From: Bacteroidota bacterium
GTDB taxonomy: Bacteria; Bacteroidota; Bacteroidia; Bacteroidales; P3
Length of the DNA stretch: 64,000 bases
Reading direction: 5' to 3'
Assembly (NCBI GenBank): GCA_023415495.1
Contig: JAEZKK010000020.1
Span: 1 to 64,000 of the forward strand
This document shows, piece by piece, positions 54,550-63,871 of the stretch; position 1 is the stretch's first letter; each line of letters begins with the position of its first letter. A program made the translations under genes and the position numbers. The notes below the pieces were generated by a model. The model made no database searches and was not told the origin of the DNA. It saw only the letters and a program-made list of their open reading frames with translations.

Positions 54550-54570
54550 TTTTGTCTTGATTTGAGGATG

Positions 54571-54578
54571 CAAAAATA
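54571..54578 (-). promoter_or_regulatory. -7 box of tRNA-Gln (TATTTTTG, minus strand)
   Basis: CAAAAATA on the plus strand, 21 bp upstream of the tRNA 5-prime end. Confidence 0.6.
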
Positions 54579-54683
54579 TAATAATTTTCTTTACTACCAA
54601 AGTTTTTACTGACTTTTTTTGACCTCTAAGTTATAAAATTTTGATTCTCTGTTATTATTTGAATCTTTTTCTTTGATAAATAT

Positions 54684-55340
54684 CTATTGCATAAATACAT
54701 ATTCTATAAGATTTGAACCCATTCTAAGGGCTTTTAATCTTATTTCATAAGGATCATTATGCACATCCTCGTCCTCCCAACCATCACCAAGGTCGCTCTC
54801 ATAGCTGAAAAAACATATTAATCTTCCTTCCCAAAATAGTCCATAGCCTTTTGGAGCTTTATTATCATGCTCGTGAATCTTTGGTAATCCATTAGGGAAA
54901 ATATAGGTTTGATTATAGATTGGGTGGGATGTGGGCAATTCTACAAATTCCAATTCTGGAAAAACCTTCTTCATTTGAGGCTCTATAAACTTACGTAATC
55001 CATAATTATCGTCTATATGGAGGAATCCTCCACCTATTAGATATTTCCTCAAATTAGAGGCTTCCTGGCTGTTTAAAACGATATTTCCATGCCCTGTTAA
55101 GTGCAAAAAAGGATAGAGGAATATCTCTGAACTGCCAATATCAATTGTAGGATGGTTCTCAACTAAATTAGTGCCTATATTTTCATTTGCAAATCTAATT
55201 AGATTGCGAATTGAGGTTGGGTTGGCATACCAATCTCCTCCACCATTATATTTCAAAAGGGCTATGCTTTGCCTTGTTTGGGAAAAGATAGATGTGGAAA
55301 AAAGTATAATTAAAACAAAAACTAATCTAATGATTTTCAT
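54684..55340 (-). CDS. DUF4159 domain secreted protein
   Basis: A 218-residue protein with a signal peptide (IIRLVFVLIILFSTSIFSQ) and a DUF4159 domain: LLKYNGGGDWYANPTSIRNLIRF, YPFLHLTGHGNIVL, GGFLHIDDNYGLRKF, ELPTSHPIY, and GDGWEDEDVHND. The fold resembles class I glutamine-amidotransferase-like domains, but no catalytic triad is evident. The function is unknown. It is last in a three-gene unit with the outer-membrane-like protein and rsmE, with a 12-bp gap. Confidence 0.88.
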   Translation of the reverse strand: MKIIRLVFVLIILFSTSIFSQTRQSIALLKYNGGGDWYANPTSIRNLIRFANENIGTNLVENHPTIDIGSSEIFLYPFLHLTGHGNIVLNSQEASNLRKYLIGGGFLHIDDNYGLRKFIEPQMKKVFPELEFVELPTSHPIYNQTYIFPNGLPKIHEHDNKAPKGYGLFWEGRLICFFSYESDLGDGWEDEDVHNDPYEIRLKALRMGSNLIEYVFMQ

Positions 55341-55352
55341 TGGTTATAAATA

Positions 55353-56060
55353 TCAAAGGTTGATTGAATGAATATTGCAAAGAGCAAAAAGTGCTGCAGT
55401 CTCAGTTCTTAACCTCGATGTACCCATATTTATTATCTTAAAGCCATTTTCCTTTGCTATTTCAATCTCAGAAGGGGAGAAATCTCCCTCAGGTCCTATT
55501 AGAATTAATACATCCTCTGTTTTTTTATATGCCTCTGCAATTAAATATCTGGTTTCATTATTGTCGCAATAGCCAATTAGTTTCTTTTCTTGATTGGCAG
55601 AGGATATTATTTCAGAAAACTCTCTTGGAGGGTTTAGCTTGGGTTTATATGCTTTTAGGGATTGTTTCATTGCAGAGATAATTATCTTCTCTAATCTCTC
55701 TGTCTTCATATAAACTCTTTCGGAATGTTCTGTTATCATTGGACTAATCTCATCAATTCCCATCTCTGTAGCCTTCTCAACAAACCATTCTATTCGAGAT
55801 AGGTTTTTGGTAGGAGCTATGGCAATATGTAGATAGAAGTTGCGTTTCTGGTATTCGTACTCAGTCTCAATTACCTTAACACCACAGCTTTTAGTATTGG
55901 CAATAAGGATTTGAGCTTTATATATATTCCCAATTCCGTCAGTAAGATATATTTCGTCCCCTTCCTTAAGTCTTAGAACCTTTACACAATGATTAGATTC
56001 TTCTTGCTCAAGAAAATAAACTTCCAAAGGGTTTATGTCTGGAGTATAGAATAATTGCAT
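55353..56060 (-). CDS. rsmE: 16S rRNA m3U1498 methyltransferase
   Basis: RsmE (235 residues) methylates N3 of U1498 in 16S rRNA of the 30S subunit. It has a PUA-like N-terminal domain (HCVKVLRLKEGDEIYLTDG) and a SPOUT domain with the deep trefoil knot. The SAM-binding signature is LIGPEGDFSPSEIEIAKENGF followed by NMGTSRLRTETAAL. The length is normal. It is 6 bp after the upstream outer-membrane-like gene. Confidence 0.95.
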   Translation of the reverse strand: MQLFYTPDINPLEVYFLEQEESNHCVKVLRLKEGDEIYLTDGIGNIYKAQILIANTKSCGVKVIETEYEYQKRNFYLHIAIAPTKNLSRIEWFVEKATEMGIDEISPMITEHSERVYMKTERLEKIIISAMKQSLKAYKPKLNPPREFSEIISSANQEKKLIGYCDNNETRYLIAEAYKKTEDVLILIGPEGDFSPSEIEIAKENGFKIINMGTSRLRTETAALFALCNIHSINL

Positions 56061-56066
56061 TATAAA

Positions 56067-56813
56067 TTATAGGGAATAAGCAACACCAATCGAAGCAGAA
56101 AGGTTTAAAAGACCTGATGCAGTCATATGTCCTCTAAATTCTATTGGGGTAAGTACTCCGTTTTCATTCACTTCCCATTCCTCTCTAAATCCATCAAATT
56201 CGTAACCCATAATATAATCAACCCCTACTTTTGCTTTTAATCTAAAGTTGGTACTTAATTCGTATGAGTAACCAAGATAACCACTGAAACTTGGTAAGAA
56301 ACGTGTTATCTCCAAAGCATTCAATTCGCTATCGTGGAATGAAACATAGTTACCCTCTTTATTATCTCTCTCTCTAATCATCATATTCACCCCTGCATCT
56401 ATGCCAATAATAAAGTGAGATAGACCTGTTGTAATAAAGAGATTATATGTTGCCATTATTGGCATATAGTTATATGAGTTGAATTTATCGAAACGAATAG
56501 GGTTATAAGCTCCAATTGCTTCTTGTGTAATTACTAATCCAGGGAAATAACTTAAACCTAAATGACCTCCAACTCCATGTGCTACACTAACTAACATATC
56601 CTTTGGTCTCCCTGTTTTGTAAAGATATTCAAGTGTAAAACCATATCCCCAAGGGTTTAGCATGGCGTTATCACCCATTACCATCTTCGCATGAGTATTA
56701 ACACTAACTAAGTATTCTGGTACTGTGTGAAGGTATCTTCCCTTTCTCCAATCCTGAGACATTAGGTTAAGAGCTAAGATAGAAACAGATAAGAAAATAA
56801 AGATTTTTTTCAT
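56067..56813 (-). CDS. Putative outer-membrane beta-barrel protein
   Basis: A 248-residue protein with signal peptide IFIFLSVSILALNLMSQ, then alternating hydrophobic and polar residues with frequent Tyr and Gly, ending in an aromatic-containing last strand (LSASIGVAYSL), as in small Bacteroidetes porin-like barrels. No named family is recognised. It heads the unit with rsmE and the DUF4159 gene. Confidence 0.75.
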   Translation of the reverse strand: MKKIFIFLSVSILALNLMSQDWRKGRYLHTVPEYLVSVNTHAKMVMGDNAMLNPWGYGFTLEYLYKTGRPKDMLVSVAHGVGGHLGLSYFPGLVITQEAIGAYNPIRFDKFNSYNYMPIMATYNLFITTGLSHFIIGIDAGVNMMIRERDNKEGNYVSFHDSELNALEITRFLPSFSGYLGYSYELSTNFRLKAKVGVDYIMGYEFDGFREEWEVNENGVLTPIEFRGHMTASGLLNLSASIGVAYSL

Positions 56814-56847
56814 AATAATTATGGTTTAAATTTATAATATCAAGGTT

Positions 56848-56855
56848 CAAAATTA
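56848..56855 (-). promoter_or_regulatory. -7 box of the barrel-rsmE-DUF4159 unit (TAATTTTG, minus strand)
   Basis: CAAAATTA on the plus strand, 35 bp upstream of the start at 56813. Confidence 0.6.
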
Positions 56856-56888
56856 CAAATAAATTCGGAATGTGCAAGTTTTTTGTAC

Positions 56889-56896
56889 TATCTTTG
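56889..56896 (+). promoter_or_regulatory. -7 box of the FabK/NMO-type gene (TATCTTTG)
   Basis: A TAnnTTTG box 39 bp before the ATG at 56935. The longer frame from 56872 would start upstream of it. Confidence 0.7.
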
Positions 56897-56934
56897 CGTT
56901 ATTAAACTTAGAATCATTAAAAATATTAATTGAG

Positions 56935-57882
56935 ATGAAGAATAGAATAACGGAATTATTGAATATCGAATACCCGGTTATATCGGGCGGAATGGTTTGG
57001 TGTAGCGGTTGGGAATTAGCCTCTTCGGTAAGTAATCAAGGGGGATTAGGACTTATAGGAGCTGGGAGTATGAGCCCCGAAGTCTTGAAAGTGCATATCG
57101 ATAAGGCAAGAAAAAATACCGATAAACCTTTTGGTGTGAATATCCCTCTTATGAATTCTAACAGCCAAAAGCATATTGAAACGGTCATAGAAGCTAAGGT
57201 CCCTGTGGTTTTTACCTCGGCTGGGAACCCTTCTCTCTTCACTTCTTTGCTCAAATCACACGGGATAAAGGTCGTGCATGTGGTCTCTAACGTTAAGTTT
57301 GCCCAGAAGGCAGAGGCTTGTGGAGCTGATGCAATTGTTGCGGAAGGCTTTGAAGCAGGCGGGCATAACGGGAAAGAAGAGACCTCAACCCTCGTCTTGG
57401 TAAACCAAGTCGTGAGAGAAGTGGCTCTACCAGTTATTGCTGCAGGTGGGATAAGCTCGGGTAAGCAGTGGTTAGCCATGGAGGCATTGGGTGCAGAAGG
57501 GGTGCAAATAGGCTCTTTATTTGCCATTAGCACTGAGAGCTCGGCTCATATCAACTTCAAAAACGCAGTATTAAACGCTAAGGAAGGGGATACTAAGCTC
57601 TTCTTTAGGAAGCTTTCCCCAACAAGACTCCTCAAAGGGGGGTTCTTTAACCTTGTTCAAGAGGCTGAGAGCAGGGGGGCAAGCAAGGAGGAACTCTTGG
57701 AATTAATAGGGTTTGGAAGAACTAAGAAAGGTATTTTTGAGGGGGATTTAGAGGAGGGAGAGTTGGAGATAGGACAGGTTTCCTCAAGTATTAATGCTCT
57801 GCTATCGGTGAAAGAAATCTTCCAAAACCTCTTAGAAGAACGCTCTTTATCAAGGCAAAGGCTTCTAAATATGTCGTATTAA
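56935..57882 (+). CDS. FabK / nitronate monooxygenase-type flavoenzyme
   Basis: A 315-residue FMN TIM-barrel protein of the family that includes enoyl-ACP reductase FabK and nitronate monooxygenase. Seen are YPVISGGMVWCSGWELASSVSNQGGLGLIG, PFGVNIPLM, AIVAEGFEAGGHNGKEET with the active-site His, and IAAGGISSGKQWLAMEALGAEGVQIGSLF for FMN phosphate. FabK is plausible on length and motif, but the two activities cannot be separated by eye. The stretch from 57030 to 57880 has visibly more C and G and more CTC and GTC codons than its neighbours. Confidence 0.85.
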   Translation: MKNRITELLNIEYPVISGGMVWCSGWELASSVSNQGGLGLIGAGSMSPEVLKVHIDKARKNTDKPFGVNIPLMNSNSQKHIETVIEAKVPVVFTSAGNPSLFTSLLKSHGIKVVHVVSNVKFAQKAEACGADAIVAEGFEAGGHNGKEETSTLVLVNQVVREVALPVIAAGGISSGKQWLAMEALGAEGVQIGSLFAISTESSAHINFKNAVLNAKEGDTKLFFRKLSPTRLLKGGFFNLVQEAESRGASKEELLELIGFGRTKKGIFEGDLEEGELEIGQVSSSINALLSVKEIFQNLLEERSLSRQRLLNMSY

Positions 57883-57963
57883 TGCTCTTTACCCTTAATT
57901 TTAATAAATGTTTTCCTTGCTTTAAAGGCAATTAATCCCTGTTTTTATAAAATCATATACAAG

Positions 57964-58001
57964 ATATTGGCAAAGCTCACATCTAAGGTCTTTGCCAATA
58001 T
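57964..58001 (+). terminator. Probable terminator of the FabK/NMO-type gene
   Basis: Perfect 12-bp inverted repeat ATATTGGCAAAG / CTTTGCCAATAT with a 14-base loop, then ATTTTGG, 81 bp after the stop. Confidence 0.55.
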
Positions 58002-58411
58002 ATTTTGGTCTTAAATAGCGTAATACGAGGTTTGTAAGCTCTTATAACGGCGTTTCAAGGGCTTCAAAACGGCGTTTACTGCCCTATTAAACGCCGTTAT
58101 AAGGGTCTTAAAGTGCCGTTATCAAGCCTTATAAACGCCGTTTAATAGGTCTTAAAACTTGGTTTTTGGATTAATAACACTTGGTTTTAATACTAAACAA
58201 AGGAAATCTTAATGCAAAACAAAGGAATTATTATGAGTAATTAACCTTTCTTTGACAGCCCCTTAATACTCCTCTTCAAATATTCAATCCTTAGGGCTTA
58301 ATCCTTTAATAAGAATTAACTCGAATCCTTATACAATGTTATGGGAATACTAAGTCTTGGTTATTTTAGTTAAAATCCCAGATAAAACAAATCTAAAAAG
58401 AAAAATATATA
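58002..58411. other. Intergenic region holding array f
   Basis: No gene is supported between the terminator and the promoter at 58412. Array f fills 58046-58228; the remainder shows nothing recognised. Confidence 0.55.
58046..58228. repeat. Array f: AACGGCGTTT words, then AAAAC-type words, at 21-22 bp spacing
   Basis: AACGGCGTTT or its inverted form AAACGCCGTT starts at 58046, 58068, 58089, 58111 (variant AAGTGCCGTT) and 58133, at intervals of 22, 21, 22 and 22 bp. A second word follows: ACTTGGTTTT at 58157 and 58179 (22 bp), then AAACAAAGGAA at 58195 and 58217 (22 bp). Confidence 0.88.
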
Positions 58412-58419
58412 TATCTTTG
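58412..58419 (+). promoter_or_regulatory. -7 box of the small membrane protein gene (TATCTTTG)
   Basis: A TAnnTTTG box 49 bp before the ATG at 58468. It rules out the long frame starting at 58357. Confidence 0.7.
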
Positions 58420-58467
58420 CTCGAGATATTTCACATCATAATCATTTATTTAAACATTAATAAGACC

Positions 58468-58737
58468 ATGAAAAAGGAAACGAAAAAGCAGTTATTACAT
58501 GATTTATTTATTGTTTTTCAGACTATATTATACACGTCTTTAATCTTCACACACCTTTATTATAAGAATGATAATAGAAGGTTACAGGAGATTAATCACT
58601 ACAAAAACAACTATGTAGAAACAATTATAATAGAAGATAAATCAGCTGGTTTTGATAGTATAGTTACGAGAAGAGATACTACATATTATTTTAAAAATGA
58701 CACTTTAGTTACTCGTAGTGTTAGAAAAACAAAGTAA
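58468..58737 (+). CDS. Small single-pass membrane protein, unknown
   Basis: An 89-residue protein starting MKKETKKQLLHDLFIVFQ, with one hydrophobic helix near residues 12-29 and a charged, probably periplasmic tail containing VTRRDTTYYFKNDTLVTRSV. It is not recognised. The ATG at 58468 is chosen because it follows the promoter box; the upstream extension would include it. The fused glycogen gene lies 136 bp downstream. Confidence 0.6.
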   Translation: MKKETKKQLLHDLFIVFQTILYTSLIFTHLYYKNDNRRLQEINHYKNNYVETIIIEDKSAGFDSIVTRRDTTYYFKNDTLVTRSVRKTK

Positions 58738-58831
58738 GCAAAGCTATAATATAAGGGATAACATTTAATATATCTTAGTGAAAACAATTCTGCTTTTGGA
58801 TTGTTGAAGTGTTTAATGCTGGGATTAACAT

Positions 58832-58857
58832 CTCAACAACTCAACAACTCAACAACT
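58832..58857 (+). repeat. 8-bp tandem repeat before the glycogen fusion gene
   Basis: Three copies of CTCAACAA plus two bases end 16 bp before the ATG at 58874. The repeat is non-coding and in the expected leader, so copy-number change could alter translation. Confidence 0.75.
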
Positions 58858-58873
58858 AAACAATGATTTTAAT

Positions 58874-61800
58874 ATGAATATAGACTTTTTATTTGAGGTA
58901 AGCTGGGAGGTATGTAATAAGGTAGGAGGAATTCATACAGTGGTTTCTACCAAGGCAAAGACCCTTGTAGAGCGGTTTTCAGAGAATTATATCCTTATTG
59001 GTCCGGATATTTTAAGGGAATCTAAAGACAATCCAGAGTTCGAGGAAGATGTCTTTATCCTTAAGACTTGGAGAGAGTATGCCCAGAGTAAAGGGCTTAG
59101 ATTCAGGATTGGAAGGTGGAAAATCGCCGGAGAACCAATAGTTATACTTGTTGATTTCACTCAGTATATCTCGGATAAGGACTCCTTATTCAAGGAATAT
59201 TGGGAGAGATTCTCTTTGGATAGCATCACTGGAGAGTGGGATTATATCGAGCCTTTCTTGTTTGGATATGCTTCTGCAAAGGTTATTGAGAGCTATTATG
59301 AGTACTATCTCTCCTCGCATGAGGGGATTATAAGCCATTGGCATGAGTGGATGACGGGCTCGGGACTCTTGTATATTAAGCAGAATTGTCCCCAGATAGC
59401 AACCGTATTCACAACTCATGCAACCTCTATAGGCAGGAGTATTGCGGGGAATAACCTCCCACTTTACTCTGAATTAAGAAGTTTTGATGCTAATAATATT
59501 GCTGATGAGTTCAATTTAAGGGCGAAATTCTCATTAGAAAACCTTGCTGTTCAAAGTGCGGATGTCTTTACAACGGTCAGTGAAATCACCGATTTAGAGT
59601 GCCAACAATTCTTTAAAAAGGGTGTGGATATCATTACTCCAAACGGTTTTGAGCTGGATTTTGTGCCGAAAAACGAGGAATTTGAACTTAAAAGAGCAGG
59701 TGCAAGGAGGAGGATAATTGACCTTGCAAGGGCATTAACTAACCAACCAATAGACGATGAAGCTTTTTTAATTATCAATAGTGGGCGGTATGAGTATAAG
59801 AATAAGGGGATAGACCTATTTATAAAAGCAATGGGAGAGCTTAATAATAAGAAGTTAAACAAGCAGATAATTGCCGTTATAGCAGTCCCAGCCCATACTA
59901 CCGATATTTATAAAAGCTTGGCTAAGAGGATAGGAAACGAGGATTTAGAAGCTCCAACAACAAATCATTTCCTTACACATCACTTGTATAACCCAGAGCA
60001 AGACCCAATATTAAGGGAGATAAGAAGCAGTGGATTAAGCAATTCTACGGAGGATAATGTGAAGATAATCTTTGTTCCAGCATATCTAAATGGAGGGGAT
60101 GGGATTGTTAATATCAAGTATTTCGACTTCTTAATAGGCTTTGATATGAGTGTATTCCCTTCTTATTACGAGCCTTGGGGCTACACTCCGATGGAGTCAA
60201 TGTCCTTTTCCATACCTTCAATAACAACTAATTTAGCAGGTTTTGGGCTGTGGATTAAGGATAAATTGGAGGGAAATAATGCAGGAAGTAAGGTTATTGA
60301 GAGGAATGATTTCAGGACTCAGGAGACCATAGATGAGATTATAAGGATAATAGAAAGCACTATTGGATTAGAAGAGGCGGAGATAAAGGAGCTAAGAGAG
60401 CAGGCATTTGAGATAGCACAATCAACACTTTGGAGTAATTTAATCAAGTATTACTACCAAGCATTCGAGATAGGGATAGCTAAAACAGAAAGGAGAATAG
60501 AGCAGTACTCGCACAAAAGCCCCCTTAGTCACAAGCTTTCATCAGTAAAAAATAAAAAGGAAGAACCCATTTGGAGGAAGTTTTTTGTGAAGCCAAACTA
60601 CCCTAAACGACTCGAAGGACTTATTAGACTAAGTCAAAATCTTTGGTGGTCATGGAACTGGGATGCCAAAGAAGTCTTTGAGATGATTGATTCAAAGAGG
60701 TTTTATCAGTACTCTCAAAACCCGATAAGGCTATTAGAGAGTCTTTCAAATACAGAGATTAACTCCTTAATGCAGAGCGTTGAATTCCTTGAAAAGCTCG
60801 ATAAAGTAGTTGAGAAATTTGATAATTACATGAGTGTAGAGAAGGATAAGGACTCGATAGCCTACTTTTCGATGGAGTTTGGAGTTCATGATTCACTGAA
60901 GATATTCTCGGGAGGATTGGGCATATTGGCGGGAGATTACCTCAAACAAGCCTCTGATTCGAATAAGAATATCATAGGAATAGGGCTCTTATACCGCTAT
61001 GGATACTTCAAACAAGGGCTTACTAAGGATGGGGAGCAGGTATCTCAGATGTATCCACAGAAGTTTACCCACCTTCCAGCACAAGCTGTTAGAGACTCTA
61101 ATGGGGAGTGGAAGAGGGTATCAATAGAGTTTCCAGGCAGGACAGTACAAGCTAAGATATGGCAGATAAACGTAGGAAGGATACCTCTATACCTTTTAGA
61201 TACGGATATAGAAGAGAACCAATCGGAGGATAGAGAGATAACATATCAGCTCTATGGAGGCAATTGGGAGAATAGATTAAAGCAGGAAATCCTCCTTGGA
61301 ATAGGGGGAGTAAGGATGTTAAGAGTTCTTGGTATTAATCCTAATATTTACCATGCAAACGAGGGACATTCGGCCTTTAATTCAATAGAAAGAGTTAATA
61401 TGATGATGAATGAGAGGAAATACTCATACGCACAAAGCAGGGAGATAGTCAGGGCATCAACTCTTTTCACCACACATACTCCAGTTCCGGCGGGACATGA
61501 TGTCTTTAGTGAGGATTTAATAAGAATGTATCTAAGTAGTTATACCGAAAGATTAGCAATTTCTTGGGAAGACTTTATGGCTCTTGGAAGGATGAATCCA
61601 GAGGATAATGAAGAGAAATTCTCAATGAGTATACTTGCTCTTAATTTCTCTTCAGAGGTAAATGGAGTGAGTAAAATCCACAGAGATGTATCGAGAAAGA
61701 TGTTTGCTCCGATGTATAAGGGTTACTTTCCGAGGGAGAGTCATATAGGATATGTAACCAATGGAGTTCATAGACCGACGTGGACAAGCAAGATTTGGGA

Positions 61801-63091
61801 GGACTTATACCAGGATATATTCCCTAAAGAATTTGATTTATTAGATAGTACAGATTACTGGAAGAATATTAATTTAGTTGATGATAAAAGGATTTGGGAC
61901 TTGCATCAAAGGTCAAAAGAGTTGCTTGGAGAGTATTTAGCACAAAGATTAGAAAGGGAATATCGCTCAAGAGCCGAGGATCCTAAACTAATTATTAAGA
62001 CCAAGGAAAGCTTCTCACCCAAGGCATTAACAATAGGTTTTGCAAGGCGTTTTGCAACATATAAAAGGGCTCATTTGCTCTTTACAGATATTGATAGATT
62101 AGATTCCATAGTAAATCATCCTGAATATCCAGTTCAGTTTATCTTTGCAGGCAAGGCGCATCCAGCAGATAAAGCAGGGAGAGATCTCATTAAAAAGATA
62201 GTAGAAATATCCAAACAAGAGAGGTTTATAGGAAAGATTCTATTCGTTGAGAACTACGATATCAATCTTGCTAAACACTTAATCTCTGGAGTAGATGTTT
62301 GGTTAAATACGCCAACAAGACCTATGGAAGCATCAGGTACTTCGGGGGAGAAAGCTCTTATGAATGGGGTAGTGAATTTCTCTGTATTAGATGGTTGGTG
62401 GGCAGAAGGCTATATTGAAGGTGGAGGATGGGCATTAGATGAGGAGCAGGTTTACGAAAGAGAGGATTATCAAAACTCATTAGATGCTGAGACAATCTAC
62501 AAAATTATCGAAAATCTTATAGCTCCATATTATTATTGTCAAAACCAAGAAGGTGTAAGTCAGGAATGGGTATCTATAATAAAGAAGTCTATCTCTCAAA
62601 TTGCTCCTCGTTTTACAATGAAAAGGCAGGTAGATGACTATTTCGATAAGTTCTATAATAAACAATTTCAAAGAGCTAAACTACTTAGTAATGATGAGGG
62701 AAAATTGGCAAGAGAAATTGCAGCATGGAAGAATAGAATAAGCAGATTATGGTCTTCTATTGAACTTGTAGATATTAATACTAATGATTTGGAAAAACTA
62801 TCTCTTAATTTGGAGGAGAATTTTAAATTGGATTTATGTGTTTACATTGATGGAATAGCTCCTGAAGATATAGGTGCAGAAATAGTTTTAGCGAGAAAAG
62901 AGAATGATATTATTGATGATTTCTATAAGATTGTACCTTTAGAAATGGTTAGTTATCAAAATCAAAAGGCTAATTTTAGCATAGATGAAAATCTTAATTT
63001 AGTAGGTGTTTTCGATTATTCAATTAGGATATATCCTAAAAATGATTTACTCCCATATAGGATGGATTTCGATTTAGTTAAGTGGTTATAG
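58874..63091 (+). CDS. Glycogen synthase (GT3) - alpha-glucan phosphorylase (GT35) fusion
   Basis: A 1405-residue two-enzyme protein. Residues 1 to about 545 are a GT3-type glycogen synthase: FEVSWEVCNKVGGIHTVV, SHWHEWMTGSGLLY, TTVSEITDLECQ and FPSYYEPWGYTPMESMSF, with the paired Glu of retaining GT-B enzymes. After a charged linker, residues 575-1405 are a short-type alpha-glucan phosphorylase: DUF3417 start LIRLSQNLWWSWNWDA, YFSMEFGVHDSL, IYHANEGHSAFNSIERV, TTHTPVPAGHD, and the PLP-lysine segment EASGTSGEKALMNG. Both active sites look complete. Synthesis and breakdown of glycogen are thus joined. The MgtC-family gene follows by 22 bp. Confidence 0.93.
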   Translation: MNIDFLFEVSWEVCNKVGGIHTVVSTKAKTLVERFSENYILIGPDILRESKDNPEFEEDVFILKTWREYAQSKGLRFRIGRWKIAGEPIVILVDFTQYISDKDSLFKEYWERFSLDSITGEWDYIEPFLFGYASAKVIESYYEYYLSSHEGIISHWHEWMTGSGLLYIKQNCPQIATVFTTHATSIGRSIAGNNLPLYSELRSFDANNIADEFNLRAKFSLENLAVQSADVFTTVSEITDLECQQFFKKGVDIITPNGFELDFVPKNEEFELKRAGARRRIIDLARALTNQPIDDEAFLIINSGRYEYKNKGIDLFIKAMGELNNKKLNKQIIAVIAVPAHTTDIYKSLAKRIGNEDLEAPTTNHFLTHHLYNPEQDPILREIRSSGLSNSTEDNVKIIFVPAYLNGGDGIVNIKYFDFLIGFDMSVFPSYYEPWGYTPMESMSFSIPSITTNLAGFGLWIKDKLEGNNAGSKVIERNDFRTQETIDEIIRIIESTIGLEEAEIKELREQAFEIAQSTLWSNLIKYYYQAFEIGIAKTERRIEQYSHKSPLSHKLSSVKNKKEEPIWRKFFVKPNYPKRLEGLIRLSQNLWWSWNWDAKEVFEMIDSKRFYQYSQNPIRLLESLSNTEINSLMQSVEFLEKLDKVVEKFDNYMSVEKDKDSIAYFSMEFGVHDSLKIFSGGLGILAGDYLKQASDSNKNIIGIGLLYRYGYFKQGLTKDGEQVSQMYPQKFTHLPAQAVRDSNGEWKRVSIEFPGRTVQAKIWQINVGRIPLYLLDTDIEENQSEDREITYQLYGGNWENRLKQEILLGIGGVRMLRVLGINPNIYHANEGHSAFNSIERVNMMMNERKYSYAQSREIVRASTLFTTHTPVPAGHDVFSEDLIRMYLSSYTERLAISWEDFMALGRMNPEDNEEKFSMSILALNFSSEVNGVSKIHRDVSRKMFAPMYKGYFPRESHIGYVTNGVHRPTWTSKIWEDLYQDIFPKEFDLLDSTDYWKNINLVDDKRIWDLHQRSKELLGEYLAQRLEREYRSRAEDPKLIIKTKESFSPKALTIGFARRFATYKRAHLLFTDIDRLDSIVNHPEYPVQFIFAGKAHPADKAGRDLIKKIVEISKQERFIGKILFVENYDINLAKHLISGVDVWLNTPTRPMEASGTSGEKALMNGVVNFSVLDGWWAEGYIEGGGWALDEEQVYEREDYQNSLDAETIYKIIENLIAPYYYCQNQEGVSQEWVSIIKKSISQIAPRFTMKRQVDDYFDKFYNKQFQRAKLLSNDEGKLAREIAAWKNRISRLWSSIELVDINTNDLEKLSLNLEENFKLDLCVYIDGIAPEDIGAEIVLARKENDIIDDFYKIVPLEMVSYQNQKANFSIDENLNLVGVFDYSIRIYPKNDLLPYRMDFDLVKWL

Positions 63092-63113
63092 AGTTTAAAT
63101 GTATTTGTAATAT

Positions 63114-63830
63114 ATGAATGATTATTATATAAACCTTATAGATGCTTTGAATAGTGTTGAAGTTACTCCAACGACAGCAACTCTAAAAATATTTATTAGC
63201 TTCCTTTTAGGTGCAATTATAGGTCTTGAAAGACAAAGCAGAAGGCAGAGTGCAGGTATGAGAACTATTTCTCTGATTTGTATTGCCTCAACTGCTGCAA
63301 TGTTGGTTTCGATATGGATTCCTCAGACCTATCCTAATGCTTTGAATGGAGACCCAAGCCGTATTGCAGCTCAGGTTCTTTCAGGTGTTGGATTCTTGGG
63401 AGCTGGAGCAATTATTCAAAGTCGTGGGAGTGTAAAAGGTCTTACAACTGCTGCCACAATTTGGATAGTATCTATTATTGGACTTTGCGTTGGTGCTGGA
63501 TTGTATATTGCTGGAGTGGTATTGACTGTCTTTTCAATTTTTGTTCTATTTATTATGGATAAATATGAACAAAGGAAATTGCTTTCAGGAGATATAAGGC
63601 TATTAAAAATCAAATTTCCACTTATCGACCCTAAAATTGATGATTTGATTAATAAACTTAAGTCACACAAGATTTTTATTTATGATGTTTCAATAGAAAA
63701 AGATTACGAAACATCTACTTCAACCTTAGGCTTAAGAATACATATTTCTCCAAAGGAAACATTAGAAGTTTTGTTTAAAGAGATACAATCAATCGAAAAA
63801 ATCTCCTCGATTTCCCTGAATTCATTGTAA
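63114..63830 (+). CDS. MgtC/SapB-family membrane protein
   Basis: A 238-residue protein of the MgtC/SapB family. Hydrophobic helices fill residues 25-145, with the signature FLLGAIIGLERQSRRQSAGMRTISLICIAS and VLSGVGFLGAGAIIQSRGSVKGLTTAATIWIVSIIGLCVGAG. A cytosolic C-terminal domain of about 80 residues follows (LLKIKFPLIDPKIDDL). In pathogens MgtC aids survival at low Mg and inhibits F-type ATPase. In free-living bacteria the role is unclear. The 22-bp gap suggests cotranscription with the glycogen fusion gene. Confidence 0.92.
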   Translation: MNDYYINLIDALNSVEVTPTTATLKIFISFLLGAIIGLERQSRRQSAGMRTISLICIASTAAMLVSIWIPQTYPNALNGDPSRIAAQVLSGVGFLGAGAIIQSRGSVKGLTTAATIWIVSIIGLCVGAGLYIAGVVLTVFSIFVLFIMDKYEQRKLLSGDIRLLKIKFPLIDPKIDDLINKLKSHKIFIYDVSIEKDYETSTSTLGLRIHISPKETLEVLFKEIQSIEKISSISLNSL

Positions 63831-63837
63831 ATATTAT

Positions 63838-63845
63838 TATATTTG
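63838..63845 (+). promoter_or_regulatory. -7 box of the last gene (TATATTTG)
   Basis: A TAnnTTTG box 26 bp before the ATG at 63872. Confidence 0.65.
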
Positions 63846-63871
63846 CAATACTGTAAACCAAAGAATCAAAT

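Noticed and set aside
57036..57533. 165-residue minus-strand ORF in the FabK/NMO-type gene
   Set aside because: A shadow frame in a somewhat GC-richer gene; the plus frame has all flavoenzyme motifs.
525..58228. CRISPR arrays at the repeated-word loci
   Set aside because: Spacers would be only about 5-12 bp, words change orientation and differ between loci, and no cas gene is present.
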